From: Bog-473 sp963707835
Lineage (GTDB): Bacteria > Actinomycetota > Acidimicrobiia > Acidimicrobiales > RAAP-2
DNA length: 64,000 bases
Direction of reading: 5' to 3'
Assembly: GCA_963707835.1 (NCBI GenBank)
Contig: CAVPRI010000002.1
Coordinates: forward strand, 124,001-188,000
Positions 27,690 through 36,804 of this stretch are shown piece after piece. The position numbers were made by a program, and so were the translations under genes. The notes beneath the pieces are model-generated. The model had not been told where the DNA came from and did not search any database. It was given only the letters and a program-made list of their open reading frames with translations. Within the stretch, counting starts at the first letter, position 1, and every line of letters starts with the position of its first letter.

Positions 27690-27711
27690 CAAAGAAAGAC
27701 CAGTTCAGAGC
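27690..27711. repeat. Left copy of an imperfect 22-bp direct repeat next to tRNA-Glu
   Basis: Starts CAAAGAAAG directly after the tRNA-Glu discriminator. A second copy with 18 of 22 identical bases is at 33435-33456, directly at the end of the tRNA-Met fragment. The two copies bracket the integrase region and may be recombinase-binding or former attachment sites. Confidence 0.45.
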
Positions 27712-27817
27712 AGCAATAAGCACTCTGAGTTCCGCGGCAAAGTCAGTTGCCCATCCGTTTGCCCAACCATTCAGGTGGAGTCGGGGAGACCAGTCGGACA
27801 GGGTGGAGGCGGCAGGC

Positions 27818-28981
27818 ATGCCCGGCTCCATGCGCCAACGCGGTGAGAGGTCGTGGAACCTCAGGGTCTATGCCGGGCGTGATCCGGCTACCGGCCGCAA
27901 GGTCTCTGTGGAACGGACGGTGCGCGGTACCAAGCGCGAGGCATCCAAGGTGTTGGCAGCAATGGTTGCCGAGGTCGACCGACGCCCCGTCGTGTCGGCT
28001 GGAAAGGGGACCGTCGCGGATCTCTGTCGGGAGTGGCTCGACCACGCTGCACCCAGCTTCTCTCCCAAAACCGTCGAGACGACGCGGATGTACATCAACG
28101 ATCCCATCGTCCCTCTCGTGGGATCCATGAAAGTTGCCAAGCTCACCCCGTCCGATCTCGATCGCTTCTATCGCCAGCTCCTCGAGACCGGACGTTCTCG
28201 TGGTCCATACGCCCCCGCCACCATCAGGCGTGTTCATGGAATCATTCGCAGAGCCCTGACCCAGGGTGTCCGCTGGGGTTGGACCTCGCACAATCCGGCC
28301 ATCGATGCCTCGCCTCCGAAAGTGCCGATGAAGGAACTGAAGCCACCGAATCCCGCTCAGGTGGCGCTGGTGTTCAATCATGCTGAAGAGAATGACCCTG
28401 ATCTGGGGACGTTCATCATGCTGGCGGCCTCGTCTGGAGCCCGACGAGGGGAGCTCCTGGCGCTCCGCTGGCGCGACGTGGACCTAGCTCTTCGACGTCT
28501 TTCGATCGAGCGGGGCATTGTGAGAGTCGATGGCCACCTGCTCGAACAGGGCACGAAGACGCACCAGAGTCGACGGATCTCACTCGACGATGGCACCGTC
28601 GCAGCGTTGAAGGCACACCAGGAGCGGATGAGGCAACGAGCCAAAGCCGCCAGGGCAACCATCACCCGAGAAGGCTTCGTCTTCAGCCACGCAGTTGACG
28701 CTTCGACGCCGTGGGATCCCGACTCGACGTCCCGGGCCTTCCGGCAGATCTGTCAGCAGGCGGGGGTCACGGGCATTCGACTTCACGACCTCCGGCACTA
28801 TGTCGCCACCCATCTCCTTGCTGCGGGCATCGATGTGCGCACCGTTGCGGGGAGACTTGGCCATCGGAACCCGAGCACGACCCTCAACGTGTATTCACAT
28901 TTCGTACTCGAGACGGACGGATGCCGCGGACGCGCTCGGTCGGATCTTCGAGGATGCCGCACTCATGACGCGGCGACGTGA
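27818..28981 (+). CDS. Tyrosine recombinase / phage-type integrase (probable frameshift in the last residues)
   Basis: About 387 residues from ATG 27818, which has GGTGGAGG upstream; GTG 27803 is possible. An AP2-like arm-binding start (RSWNLRVYAGRDPATGRKVS) and a SAM-like core-binding domain (near 75-165) precede the catalytic domain. All key residues are present: Arg in SSGARRGELLALRW, His-x-x-Arg in LHDLRHYVATHLL, His in RLGHRNPST and the nucleophile Tyr in LNVYSHF. An extra G near 28919 changes the last residues; the alternative frame gives DAADALGRIFEDAALMTRRR, usual for this family. It faces away from the adjacent tRNA-Glu, consistent with an element inserted there. Confidence 0.93.
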   Translation: MPGSMRQRGERSWNLRVYAGRDPATGRKVSVERTVRGTKREASKVLAAMVAEVDRRPVVSAGKGTVADLCREWLDHAAPSFSPKTVETTRMYINDPIVPLVGSMKVAKLTPSDLDRFYRQLLETGRSRGPYAPATIRRVHGIIRRALTQGVRWGWTSHNPAIDASPPKVPMKELKPPNPAQVALVFNHAEENDPDLGTFIMLAASSGARRGELLALRWRDVDLALRRLSIERGIVRVDGHLLEQGTKTHQSRRISLDDGTVAALKAHQERMRQRAKAARATITREGFVFSHAVDASTPWDPDSTSRAFRQICQQAGVTGIRLHDLRHYVATHLLAAGIDVRTVAGRLGHRNPSTTLNVYSHFVLETDGCRGRARSDLRGCRTHDAAT

Positions 28982-29099
28982 ACGACGACAACCGAAACAA
29001 CTCAAGCTAGAGATCCGGCACCCAAGATGTGGCGATTGCTCCCGCGGCTCGGTCTCTTCGGCAGGGTCGAGATTAGAGGCACGCATCAAGAAGGTCACA

Positions 29100-30386
29100 T
29101 CACGGAGTCGGAGGTGGTGCTGCAGCCGTCAGCGCCACGCGCAGTTGGGCGAGCTGGAGCCCTTCGGCGGCATCCTTTGGTACGTAGCCGAGTCGTCCCA
29201 TATCGATGATGAACTCCGTGGCTGCAGCTACTCCGTTCTTGAAAAGGGTGTCTTGTTGGTCCTTGTCGAGATCGAACTGCGTCGCCGTAATGCCATCGTT
29301 GTCAACGAAGATCGTTCGAGCCGCCGTCGCTGACTCGATGGCGTAGACATCCCATTCGTTCATCATGGTCTGCACGCAGTCCAAGCCCAGTCCGAGCGTA
29401 TGCGTGCAGGCCGATGTCGATCCGGAATTCGCGACGAAACTGCTCAGTTTGATGCCGATAGTCGGCCAGCGAGGTGGCTTTCCGTCCATTCGATCGAAGG
29501 CCGCAATGGGAAAGTTTCGGAGCATTCCGCCGTCGACCCAGGTGACTGAACCACCCGCATAGTGCTGCGCCGCCGTACGGCCGCCGGGCATCGGAACGTT
29601 CACCGTTGCCTCGGTAGCGTCGAACTTAAAGGGCTCGAAGAAGAACGGAATGGACATTGAAGCTCTGACGGCGTCTGCGACGGCCATGTTGTCAGGCTCC
29701 TTGCCGTACCTGTTGTAATCCCAAGGCAGGCGCGCGAGAACTCGCCGAGTGACATCCGACGTGTGCACAAGGAGGCGGTACTGGCGCTCGATCGGAAGGC
29801 TCATGCCCGGATCGTCCGCTTGGGTGATCCGGAGCTGGCCGAAGGTCTCGGCATCGAGCTCTTTCAAAATGGGGCCGAGCCAGTCGTAGAGATAGGTTCC
29901 CGAATACAGCCCCATCCGGGTGAGCAGAATCGAGAAGTCGGCGGTGACTTCACCCGCTCGGTGTCCAATCCGATCCAGGAATTCGTGGATCTTGCCCTCG
30001 GGCATGAACTTGGTGAACTCCATAGTGTCGAGGTATCGCTTCAGATCGATCATCGGCTTGCCGCGCTGGACGATGGCAGCGATCAGAGTGGCAGCAATAG
30101 CGCCTGCGCTCGTGCCGGCCACCCGCTGGATCTTGTAGCCGGCCTCATCGAGTGCCAACACAGCTCCAACGAACGCGATCCCCTTGACGCCTCCGCCTTC
30201 AAGTGCAAGATCGCACCGCAGCTCCGGCGCACTGGGAGGAGCGTCTCCGTCTTCGGTATGCCAAGCATCGAGGTCGAGTAATCGCTGGGCAGCGTCATCG
30301 AACTGCCTCTGAAGATCTGGGCTGCGGGTATACCCTCTCGCCGCCGATGGGTCGATCGTGATCTGGTCAGTGATTGATTGGTCCAT
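29100..30386 (-). CDS. Patatin-like phospholipase
   Basis: 428 residues from ATG 30386. The oxyanion loop LEGGGVKGIAFVGA is near residue 64, the nucleophile Ser93 is in VAGTSAGAIAA, and the second catalytic residue Asp is in TWVDGGMLRNFP, so the Ser-Asp dyad is complete. No membrane segment or signal peptide is seen. Bacterial patatins hydrolyse membrane phospholipids; some act as effectors of anti-phage systems or as toxins, others in lipid turnover. No nucleotide cyclase or partner gene lies next to it, so a defence role is only a possibility. It lies inside the presumed integrated element, convergent with the integrase. Confidence 0.9.
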   Translation of the reverse strand: MDQSITDQITIDPSAARGYTRSPDLQRQFDDAAQRLLDLDAWHTEDGDAPPSAPELRCDLALEGGGVKGIAFVGAVLALDEAGYKIQRVAGTSAGAIAATLIAAIVQRGKPMIDLKRYLDTMEFTKFMPEGKIHEFLDRIGHRAGEVTADFSILLTRMGLYSGTYLYDWLGPILKELDAETFGQLRITQADDPGMSLPIERQYRLLVHTSDVTRRVLARLPWDYNRYGKEPDNMAVADAVRASMSIPFFFEPFKFDATEATVNVPMPGGRTAAQHYAGGSVTWVDGGMLRNFPIAAFDRMDGKPPRWPTIGIKLSSFVANSGSTSACTHTLGLGLDCVQTMMNEWDVYAIESATAARTIFVDNDGITATQFDLDKDQQDTLFKNGVAAATEFIIDMGRLGYVPKDAAEGLQLAQLRVALTAAAPPPTP

Positions 30387-30804
30387 TGGTCCCCATTTCT
30401 CCCGTCGTGCTCTGCCACTGGTTTGGACGAACCATTTAGGGCCTGCTGATGGATGCCACCAATATCTACTCACACAGTTGCACTGCAGTGCGAAGCCACC
30501 CCGCCGACCTGCCGGGCGCCTCGTTCCGGGCGAGTCACGATTCGCAGGGACACCAGCGGCCGCATCCATGCCGGCCCTGGCGGGCCGATGGTGTCCATTG
30601 TGTGGGCCGGTGTCGGTCCGGGCCGTCAAGGCACGGCGTCGACGCCTCGGCGGAGCCGACCTATGACTGCCCTGGCGTCCACGACTCGGGCCGAGCGGGC
30701 GACTGGCCCAGCAGGCCCCTTACCAGGAGAGGCGACGTTCCCGTGGACATCGAGGTGGACGTCGACAATGCACGATGGACAGGGCGACCCGGGCATCGGC
30801 GAGC
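30387..30804. other. 418-bp stretch without a supported gene
   Basis: Lies upstream of patatin and after the excisionase-type gene. The patatin frame stays open leftwards to 30629 but the extra residues are Arg/Pro-rich and unconserved in look. I see no convincing promoter, repeat or RNA gene. Confidence 0.5.
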
Positions 30805-31035
30805 TCACGGCGTGCTCGAGTCCGCGCCGTCGCTCGAGCCGGTTTCGACGAGGGCGAGAAGGGCGATCTTGGGCACGAGACGGCGTCGGCCGAGGCAGAT
30901 GGCGGGGAGCTCTCCTCGAGCGACGAGCTCGTACGCGAAGGCTCGAGAGATCCCGAGCAACGCTGCCGCTTCGCCAACGCTATAGACGAGTCGATCGGTA
31001 CGCGGTTCGAGACAGGCGCTCGTCTCGGTGTCCAT
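30805..31035 (-). CDS. Excisionase-type / MerR-like helix-turn-helix protein
   Basis: 76 residues from ATG 31035 with a strong ribosome-binding site AAGGAGG, spacing 5. The body reads VYSVGEAAALLGISRAFAYE followed by LVARGELPAICLGRRRLVPK, the standard pattern of the helix-turn-helix excisionase family (TIGR01764-type), in which a wing contacts DNA. Such proteins direct excision by a partner tyrosine recombinase or regulate element genes. Together with the integrase at 27.8 kb it supports a small integrated element. Confidence 0.85.
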   Translation of the reverse strand: MDTETSACLEPRTDRLVYSVGEAAALLGISRAFAYELVARGELPAICLGRRRLVPKIALLALVETGSSDGADSSTP

Positions 31036-31961
31036 TGCAGCCTCCTTGGCAAAAGGAATCTCCTTCCCTACCTACAGATGGGCAACGAGCGACCCCGTTT
31101 GGGACAACACCCAGGTCAGCGCCCTGGAGAATCGGTCATCGAGAGGCCGAATTTGGACCACGGTTGATCGCGATTACCGGGGAGACCAAGACCACGGAAC
31201 AACGTAATGAACCAGAGGGTGGACGTGGACGAAAGGGGGTGACGACGAACGACGGCGAGCGACCGGAAGGCGAAATTCAGGATCTCAAGGGCGAGAGTCG
31301 GCAGGAGTGTGCCGAAGATCTCACGCACAATCAGACTCAGACGATCAGGATTCTTCTGTACTCCCTCAAGCCGCGGGGCCGTCGGCGGTTGTCAATCGCT
31401 GACCGGGTTGACTGGCTCTCCGAAGATAACTTCGACACCCATCCGGCGGATTGCAGGCTGCGGCCCTCCGGCCCATGCGGGTTCCACACGGCCGTCGTGC
31501 ATGAACTCCGGCGGGCGACTGCAGCAATGGCTACAGAGTTCGAGTCGACCGAGAACGGAAGCGGACCGGTTGCTCGTTGTACTCCTCAAGAGCATGAGCC
31601 AGCCAGCCAGCTGTCCGGCCCACAATCAGTATTGTTTCGGCGGAGTCGCGAGCAGGGGGAAGTCGCTGACCCGGCTTCGCCTTTCCCTCGGCGATCTGGG
31701 TCGAGTGGCTGACGCAGTTGCGGACCGTATTCTCGGCGCAGATTTTCCGGCCCGCTTTCACCACCCAGCCGCAATGGATCCTCGTCAGGGGGCTCTCCGA
31801 TGGTCCGCGGCTGAGCGATCACATTGGGCGCCGCGAAGTCCCGCGGCGGCCCTAAGGTCTTGAATCACCGGTCAGGGTTGCGACAATGAGGAGTGAGGCC
31901 GCAGCGCGCCAGACAGCCAAGATCGGCATTGCAGACCTGTTGGGAACCTCGAGAGGAACTG
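31036..31961. other. Largely non-coding stretch with gene debris
   Basis: 926 bp between the excisionase-type gene and an esterase. No frame has convincing protein character except a short piece on the minus strand (31531-31640, see the separate entry). A ribosome-binding site GAGAGGAAC lies just before the esterase start. The rest looks like decayed sequence. Confidence 0.45.
31531..31764 (-). pseudogene. Probable C-terminal remnant of citrate synthase
   Basis: The end of this minus-strand frame reads AETILIVGRTAGWLAHALEE and then YNEQPVRFRSRS. The GRTAGWLAHALEEY stretch resembles the C-terminal helix of bacterial (methyl)citrate synthases. Nothing upstream in any frame restores the catalytic His or Asp segments, so it is a decayed fragment. 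Recognition is by eye from about 30 residues, hence the low confidence. Confidence 0.4.
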
Positions 31962-32939
31962 ATGATGGATGAAAAGAGACCGTCCCTGCACGTCCCTGCC
32001 CGCGACATACCAGTTCCACGCTCGGTGAGCGTCGAGGCTCAAGCACTCATTTCGATGGGTCGGTTTGCCGAAGACATCACATATCCTCCCGTCGACGATC
32101 TCGATGCATGGAGAGCATTCGTTGCCAGGGGCGAGGAACTCATGGGCCCCGTGGTTGCGCGCGCTGACGGATTCGGTGCCACGGTGACGGAGAGAGATAT
32201 CGCCGGCGTCTGCGTGTTCGTCATCAGCCCGCAGGGTACCGAAACGACAGATCCACGCCGCTATCTCGACATCCATGGTGGCGGCCTCACCGGTGGAGCA
32301 GGACCCCTTTGTAAGGCGATGGGGATCATCGCGGCCCAGCGCATGCAGGCGCAGACGTGGGCCGTCGACTACCGCATGCCACCTGATCATCCGTATCCGA
32401 CGCCGTTGGATGACTGCGTCGCCGTGTATCGCGTGATGCTCGAGGAGTGCGGCGCCGAGAACATCGTGGTCGGAGGCGAGTCAGCGGGTGGCAATCTCGC
32501 GCCCGCTCTCGTGCTCCGTGCCCGCGACGAGGGTCTTCCGTTGCCGACAGGACTCGTGCTCCTGACGCCTGAGCTCGATCTCACCGAATCGGGTGACTCC
32601 TTCCAGACGAACCTTGGCGTCGACGCCACCCTCAACGGGAGCCTCATGGGAGCGAATCTGCTCTATGCGGGTGGGCACGACCTTGAAGACCCGTACGTCT
32701 CACCGCTCTTCGGAGACTTTACGAAGGGATTTCCCCCGACAATTCTCACCGCGGGCACGCGTGATCTCTTCCTTTCCAATGCAGTGCGCATGCATCGTGC
32801 CCTGCGGAGCGCCGGTATCGAAGCGCACCTGCACATCAAGGAAGCCGCATCTCACAGCGCCTTCTTCGGCACGGCTCCCGAAGATGAAGAAATCGACGAA
32901 GAAGTACGCACCTTCGCTCAACGCCGATGGGCGGCGTGA
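31962..32939 (+). CDS. Alpha/beta hydrolase fold-3 esterase (HSL family)
   Basis: 325 residues from ATG 31962. The oxyanion-hole HGGG is at 105-108 in LDIHGGGLTGG. The nucleophile Ser174 is in GGESAGGNLAP, the acid Asp in TAGTRDLFLSNAVR and the His in AASHSAFF. These are the marks of the hormone-sensitive-lipase group that cleaves short-chain esters. The esterase lies between the excisionase-type gene and the tRNA-Met fragment, so it may be cargo of the same element. Codon usage is a little less GC-rich than its catabolic neighbours. Confidence 0.9.
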   Translation: MMDEKRPSLHVPARDIPVPRSVSVEAQALISMGRFAEDITYPPVDDLDAWRAFVARGEELMGPVVARADGFGATVTERDIAGVCVFVISPQGTETTDPRRYLDIHGGGLTGGAGPLCKAMGIIAAQRMQAQTWAVDYRMPPDHPYPTPLDDCVAVYRVMLEECGAENIVVGGESAGGNLAPALVLRARDEGLPLPTGLVLLTPELDLTESGDSFQTNLGVDATLNGSLMGANLLYAGGHDLEDPYVSPLFGDFTKGFPPTILTAGTRDLFLSNAVRMHRALRSAGIEAHLHIKEAASHSAFFGTAPEDEEIDEEVRTFAQRRWAA

Positions 32940-33388
32940 CCCATCGCTAGCGAAGGCTCTTGCCAATGTGGCCTCTTCTTGTTTCTCGGATCGTGATGGC
33001 GAAGCCAACGAGTGGGCTTCTTAGGGCCGTACAGGTGGTCGACGGGGTGGAAACTGGGTGACAGAGCCGCACGTCAGGAAACCCGCCAGACCCAAAGGGA
33101 CGAAAACCACTACCTTGCCAACGTGATGGTCAACTAACCCGCTGAAGACTTGTTCGTCGACGGGAACGGCCTACAGTTTCGGGGCGACCCGAGTGAAGGA
33201 CTCATAAGGCTCAATCAAAGTGCCCGAGGATTGGTCTGAGAGATCCCACAGAAATCCCACGGAACGGCTTCAGGCTGTCACAAGCTTCTTCCCTGGCAGG
33301 AGTGGATGGGGGCTCGATTATCCCAGCTAGAGCGCTGAATCATCCATGCTGGAGCAAACTCCCCGACCCACCAAAGACAGTCGAAATA
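32940..33388. other. 449-bp stretch without a supported gene
   Basis: Between the esterase stop and the tRNA-Met fragment. No frame shows recognisable protein features. It may be the terminal part of the integrated element. Confidence 0.5.
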
Positions 33389-33436
33389 GGTCTCATAACC
33401 CGAAGGTCGGAGGTTCAAATCCTCCCCCCGCCACCA
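33389..33436 (+). other. 3' fragment of tRNA-Met (CAT anticodon), probable attachment-site half
   Basis: From GGTCTCATAACCC the sequence has a CTCATAA anticodon loop, the variable loop, the T arm GGAGG-TTCAAAT-CCTCC and an acceptor end with encoded CCA. Bases to the left do not form the 5' half: there is no D arm, and the anticodon stem fails one or two bases into its 5' strand. On the minus strand it translates to the familiar phrase GEDLNLRPSGYET. A tRNA 3' half without a 5' half is what integration into a tRNA gene leaves at the distal end of an element. Confidence 0.7.
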
Positions 33437-33456
33437 AAGAAAGTGCAGGTCAGGGC
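33435..33456. repeat. Right copy of the imperfect 22-bp direct repeat
   Basis: Begins CAAAGAAAG at the tRNA-Met CCA end and matches 18 of 22 bases of 27690-27711. See the left copy for the interpretation. Confidence 0.45.
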
Positions 33457-33490
33457 CACTGGCTCGCGCGTCCTCGGTACGGCACTCTCC

Positions 33491-33543
33491 GCTCGTGCCG
33501 CTCGTGCCGCTCGTGCCGCTCGTGCCGCTCATGCCGCTCGTGG
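33491..33543. repeat. 9-bp tandem repeat, nearly six copies of GCTCGTGCC
   Basis: Four perfect units from 33491, a fifth with one change (GCTCATGCC) and a partial sixth. It lies in the 315-bp non-coding stretch between the tRNA-Met fragment and the DUF1269-like gene. No gene is supported around it. It should be length-variable between strains. Confidence 0.9.
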
Positions 33544-33751
33544 GCTGGCATCTTGTCTGACAACCTTGGCCCGCGTGCTCGCCCGCGTCGGCGCTGGGTT
33601 CGCTCCGCCTGGGGCCTGTCGAACTTGCGAACACCTCCAGCCAAGGCCGGCAGGACCTTCGACCCTACCTAGCAGCCACCCGGCCCGCGTATGGTTTCGT
33701 GAGATGGCCTGATGGCCGTTTCGGCCGTCGATCCGAAACGAGGAGGTCGCC

Positions 33752-34171
33752 ATGACCAAGGAAAGAGATCTTGCCTATTACGTTGCCGTCTACGACAGCG
33801 TCGATTCCGCTAGGGCTGATCTTGAAGCCATCGAGCAGCTCCACAAAGACGATCTCATCGGAACGTTCGACGCAGCTATCGTCGATAAAGAGAATGGCAA
33901 GCCGCACATCGTCAAGCGGATGGCCCGACCTATGGTGCGAGTGATCCCAGATTTTTTCGGCGACGACTTTGCGTTGCTGCCGTACGACGAGCTGCATGGA
34001 GCGGCTGCCGAGCTCAACGCCAGCGAGGCGGGCCTGATCGTGGTGGGAGAGCCAACCCTCGACAAGGCGTTCGACAAGGCCGTCACTCACGCGACCAAGA
34101 CCCTGAAGCACGTCGTCGACGCGACCGCGGATGAGCTGGCGAAGGAGATGAAGGAGGCTGTGGGAACCTGA
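33752..34171 (+). CDS. Conserved hypothetical protein, DUF1269-like
   Basis: 139 residues with a good ribosome-binding site (CGAGGAGG) before ATG 33752. The start KERDLAYYVAVYDSVDSARADL and the later GTFDAAIVDKENGKPHIVKR resemble the cytoplasmic part of DUF1269 proteins, which normally go on to a Gly-rich membrane segment. Here that segment is missing and a charged helix (LDKAFDKAVTHATKTLKHVV) replaces it. Function unknown. It precedes an HdeD-like gene, and both look like stress-associated small proteins. Confidence 0.7.
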   Translation: MTKERDLAYYVAVYDSVDSARADLEAIEQLHKDDLIGTFDAAIVDKENGKPHIVKRMARPMVRVIPDFFGDDFALLPYDELHGAAAELNASEAGLIVVGEPTLDKAFDKAVTHATKTLKHVVDATADELAKEMKEAVGT

Positions 34172-34366
34172 ACCGCCCCGGGTTTGGCGACTGCTCGGAT
34201 GGACCGGGCGTCGCGGGAGATGGGGCTTCAGGACTGCCTCAAATCCGCGCGCTACACAGCCGGTTGCTTGTTCCTAACCGATGTTCGTGGGGTGGTGTGA
34301 GGAGATGAAGACCACTTCGCCAGATCCCGTAATGCCCAATCGCGTCGAATCGACGGAGGGTGGACG

Positions 34367-34933
34367 ATGTTCAATTCGGAACTGCGAGAGGCTTCGTCGG
34401 ATCTGAGGGACGAGTGGTGGGCGTTTCTCGTCTTTGGCATCGCCTGGTTCGTCATTGCCATCGTCGTTCTTAGGCTCGATCTCACCTCGGTCGCGACGGT
34501 TGGCATCCTACTCGGCGCGGTCTTCTTGTTCACCTCCGTCCAGGAATTCGCAATCGCCGCCCTCCGATGGGGCGGCTGGGGGATTTTCCACGTCATCATC
34601 GGCATCTTTTTCGTCGGCGGCGCCATCTGGTGCTTCATCGCCCCGTTCGACGCGTTCTGGTCGCTCGCCGCCGTGCTGGGTCTCCTACTGATCATCAAGG
34701 GTGCCTACGACATCACCTACGCGGCGATGTCACGGGCGATCAACCCGCTCTGGTGGCTGGGCCTCGTCGTCGGCCTTCTCGAAATCGGCCTGGGCTTTTG
34801 GGCCTCTCAGCAGTACACGCCGGCACGGGCTGTCTTGCTGCTGCTTTGGGTGGGCTTCTACGCCATCTTCCGAGGACTCAGCGACATCGTGGTCGCCTTT
34901 GAGATCCGAAACCCCCGGCTGACCAGCGCATAA
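34367..34933 (+). CDS. HdeD-family (DUF308) membrane protein
   Basis: 188 residues with six hydrophobic helices in the usual pairs: WAFLVFGIAWFVIAIVVLRL, ATVGILLGAVFLFTSVQEF, GIFHVIIGIFFVGGAIWCFI, SLAAVLGLLLIIKGAYDITY, WWLGLVVGLLEIGLGFWA and AVLLLLWVGFYAIFRGLSDI. The repeated G-x-x-x-G-type pattern and FRGLSDI end match HdeD/DUF308 proteins, which help acid or envelope stress resistance in enterobacteria. The role in this organism is unknown. The ribosome-binding site GGAGGGTGGACG precedes ATG 34367. Confidence 0.9.
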   Translation: MFNSELREASSDLRDEWWAFLVFGIAWFVIAIVVLRLDLTSVATVGILLGAVFLFTSVQEFAIAALRWGGWGIFHVIIGIFFVGGAIWCFIAPFDAFWSLAAVLGLLLIIKGAYDITYAAMSRAINPLWWLGLVVGLLEIGLGFWASQQYTPARAVLLLLWVGFYAIFRGLSDIVVAFEIRNPRLTSA

Positions 34934-35179
34934 CCCTTACCGGTATTCTCGGCGTTCACACACAAGCAAGGAGACGCCGCTCACACTAGTGGTCTCCTTC
35001 ATGACTGGCCGAGGTATCGCTCCCCGTCCGGCCTTGCCTGTTATGCGCTCCCGGATCCTCGAATCCCATCTCTCAAAGCGCCCGGTGTTGCTCAGATGGT
35101 CTTTCCCCGGGCCCTACATGGTGGCCGCCCTCGGGGGGAGTGGGTCATCGGCTCGTAAGTCCGGCGCCTGAGGGGCCGC

Positions 35180-36365
35180 TCACCCCGTCGCCAGCGCCGG
35201 CCCACCGGAGACGCCCGGCGGCCCGTAACGCCGTCGGAAGGCGAGATACGCGAACGGCCCCACGAACATCGGCAGCCAATAGGAGATGATCCGGTAGGCC
35301 AGCGTGGCCACGACGGCGTCGCCGCTCGGTATGCCCGCCAGGATGAGCAGCGCGGCTCAGCCCGGCCTCCACGATCCCGAGCCCGCCGGGCGTGAAGGGA
35401 AGCAGCGCGAGCAGACCGGCCACCGCGTAGGCCACAAGCACCAAAGACGGGTTGGGCTCGGCCCCCGTCGCTTTGAGCGTCGCCAGCAGACACCCGAAGT
35501 CGAAGGCCAGCCGCCCGGTGCTGAACAGCACGGCCTGCTTCCACTTCTGGCCGAGCACGCCCCGGGTGCGGTTGCGCTCGTAGACCAGGCGGTCCGGCAA
35601 ACCAGTCATGGGTTCGGCCTTGCGCCTGATGCGGTTGCGCACCGCCTGCACGACACTCCCGGCGCAACGGACAGGCCGGTCAGTTCCCAGCACGATGGCG
35701 CTGAAGCCGGCGAAGAGCACGAACGCGACGATGCCGAGGAGCGCCGCATGCTCCAGGCCGTTGGCGATCGGCGTGCCGGCGATGATGGCCGGCAGGACGA
35801 AGATAGGCAGCGCCAGCAGCCCGCCGACCTCCAGCAGCGAGAAGGCGGTGAGGCCGCTGACCGCCGTCGTCGTGTCCTGCCCCGCCATGGTGAGCATCCG
35901 GATCTGGGTCGCCGCTCCGAGGGCGCTCCCGCCCGGCACCACGAGGCTGATGGCGTTACCCGCCAGCTGCGACGTGGCCACCGAGAACCAGGCCTTGGTC
36001 CCCAGGGCCAACCGCTGCAGCGAGATGGTGCAGGTGAAGTGGGCGATCTCGAGGAGCACGGCCAACGAAAACCACACCGGATCGAGCGACGTCAGCTTTG
36101 GCCAGGAGGCGAAGACTTCGGTGAGGCTGGGGAACACCAGGTAGATGGTGATGCCGGCCACCACCGCCGTGATGGTCTTCTTCAGGATCGACCGCCACGG
36201 CAGAGGTGACTCGACGTCGTGCTCTATCCGGGTGACCAGGTGCTGGGACATCACGTCGCTGCAGGCTCCGCTTGCCTCCGGTTGAGCCGGAGCGGCCTCC
36301 CGCTCCGGCTCCCGCTCCTGTTCCGGGTGTTCCGGCTCTTGTTCCGGGTCGTCCTGCGTCGCCAC
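35180..36365 (-). CDS. Lysylphosphatidylglycerol synthase TM-region / UPF0104-like membrane protein (frameshifted)
   Basis: About 394 residues. A Glu/Pro-rich N-terminus is followed by eight or so membrane helices. Diagnostic stretches include VVPGGSALGAATQIRML, LLALPFTPGGLGIVEAGLS and, in the next frame, ALLILAGIPSGDAVVATLAY with RIISYWLPMFVGPFAYLAF. These are the conserved loops of the UPF0104/MprF-N-like family of lipid-handling flippases. One extra C near 35355 (AGCCGCGC instead of AGCGCGC) breaks it; repaired, it ends at TGA 35180. It lies directly after a SHOCT-domain gene on the same strand. Confidence 0.87.
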
Positions 36366-36402
36366 CGCCGCGTCTGCTCTCGGTGACGAACGGACGGCCT
36401 GA

Positions 36403-36804
36403 CTAGCTGGCCAGGATCTTGGCCTTCTCGGCCTCGTACTCGGCGTCGGAGAGCACGCCCTTCGCCTTGAGGTCGGCCAGCTTGGAGATCTGGTCCGCGC
36501 TGGTGGCGCCGGGGGTCCCTGCCGCCTGCCGGATGTATTGGTCCATCGCCTTCTGCTGCTGCGCCGCGTCCCGCGCCGACCGCTCGTGCATCTTGTCGCC
36601 GCGGGCGATGATGTACACGAAGACGCCGAGGAACGGCAAGATGATGATAAAGATCACCCACAGGGCCTTGGCCCCGCCCCCCATGTCGTGGCTGCGGAAG
36701 ATGTCCATGAACACATAGATCAGCAACCAGATCCAGATGATGAAGAGGAAGAAGTACAGCATCGTCAGGAAGGCATCGAGCGCCGGGTAGCTGGAAGCAA
36801 GCAT
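36403..36804 (-). CDS. PLDc_N/SHOCT-domain small membrane protein
   Basis: 133 residues from ATG 36804, preceded by AAGGAG with good spacing. Two membrane helices (LTMLYFFLFIIWIWLLIYVF and ALWVIFIIILPFLGVFVYII) form a PLDc_N-type segment. The C-terminal part ISKLADLKAKGVLSDAEYEA with EKAKILAS is the SHOCT motif, a short helical domain often found at the end of membrane-stress proteins. Function is not established. It is 37 bp upstream of the UPF0104 gene and probably co-transcribed. Confidence 0.88.
   Translation of the reverse strand: MLASSYPALDAFLTMLYFFLFIIWIWLLIYVFMDIFRSHDMGGGAKALWVIFIIILPFLGVFVYIIARGDKMHERSARDAAQQQKAMDQYIRQAAGTPGATSADQISKLADLKAKGVLSDAEYEAEKAKILAS

Noticed and set aside
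33278..33634. A protein with GEDLNLRPSGYET on the minus strand
   Set aside because: This phrase is the antisense translation of the tRNA-Met 3' end, not a real protein domain.
33302..33712. Repeat proteins with RHERHE or RAARAARA stretches near 33.5 kb
   Set aside because: They are translations of the 9-bp tandem repeat with no conserved domain.
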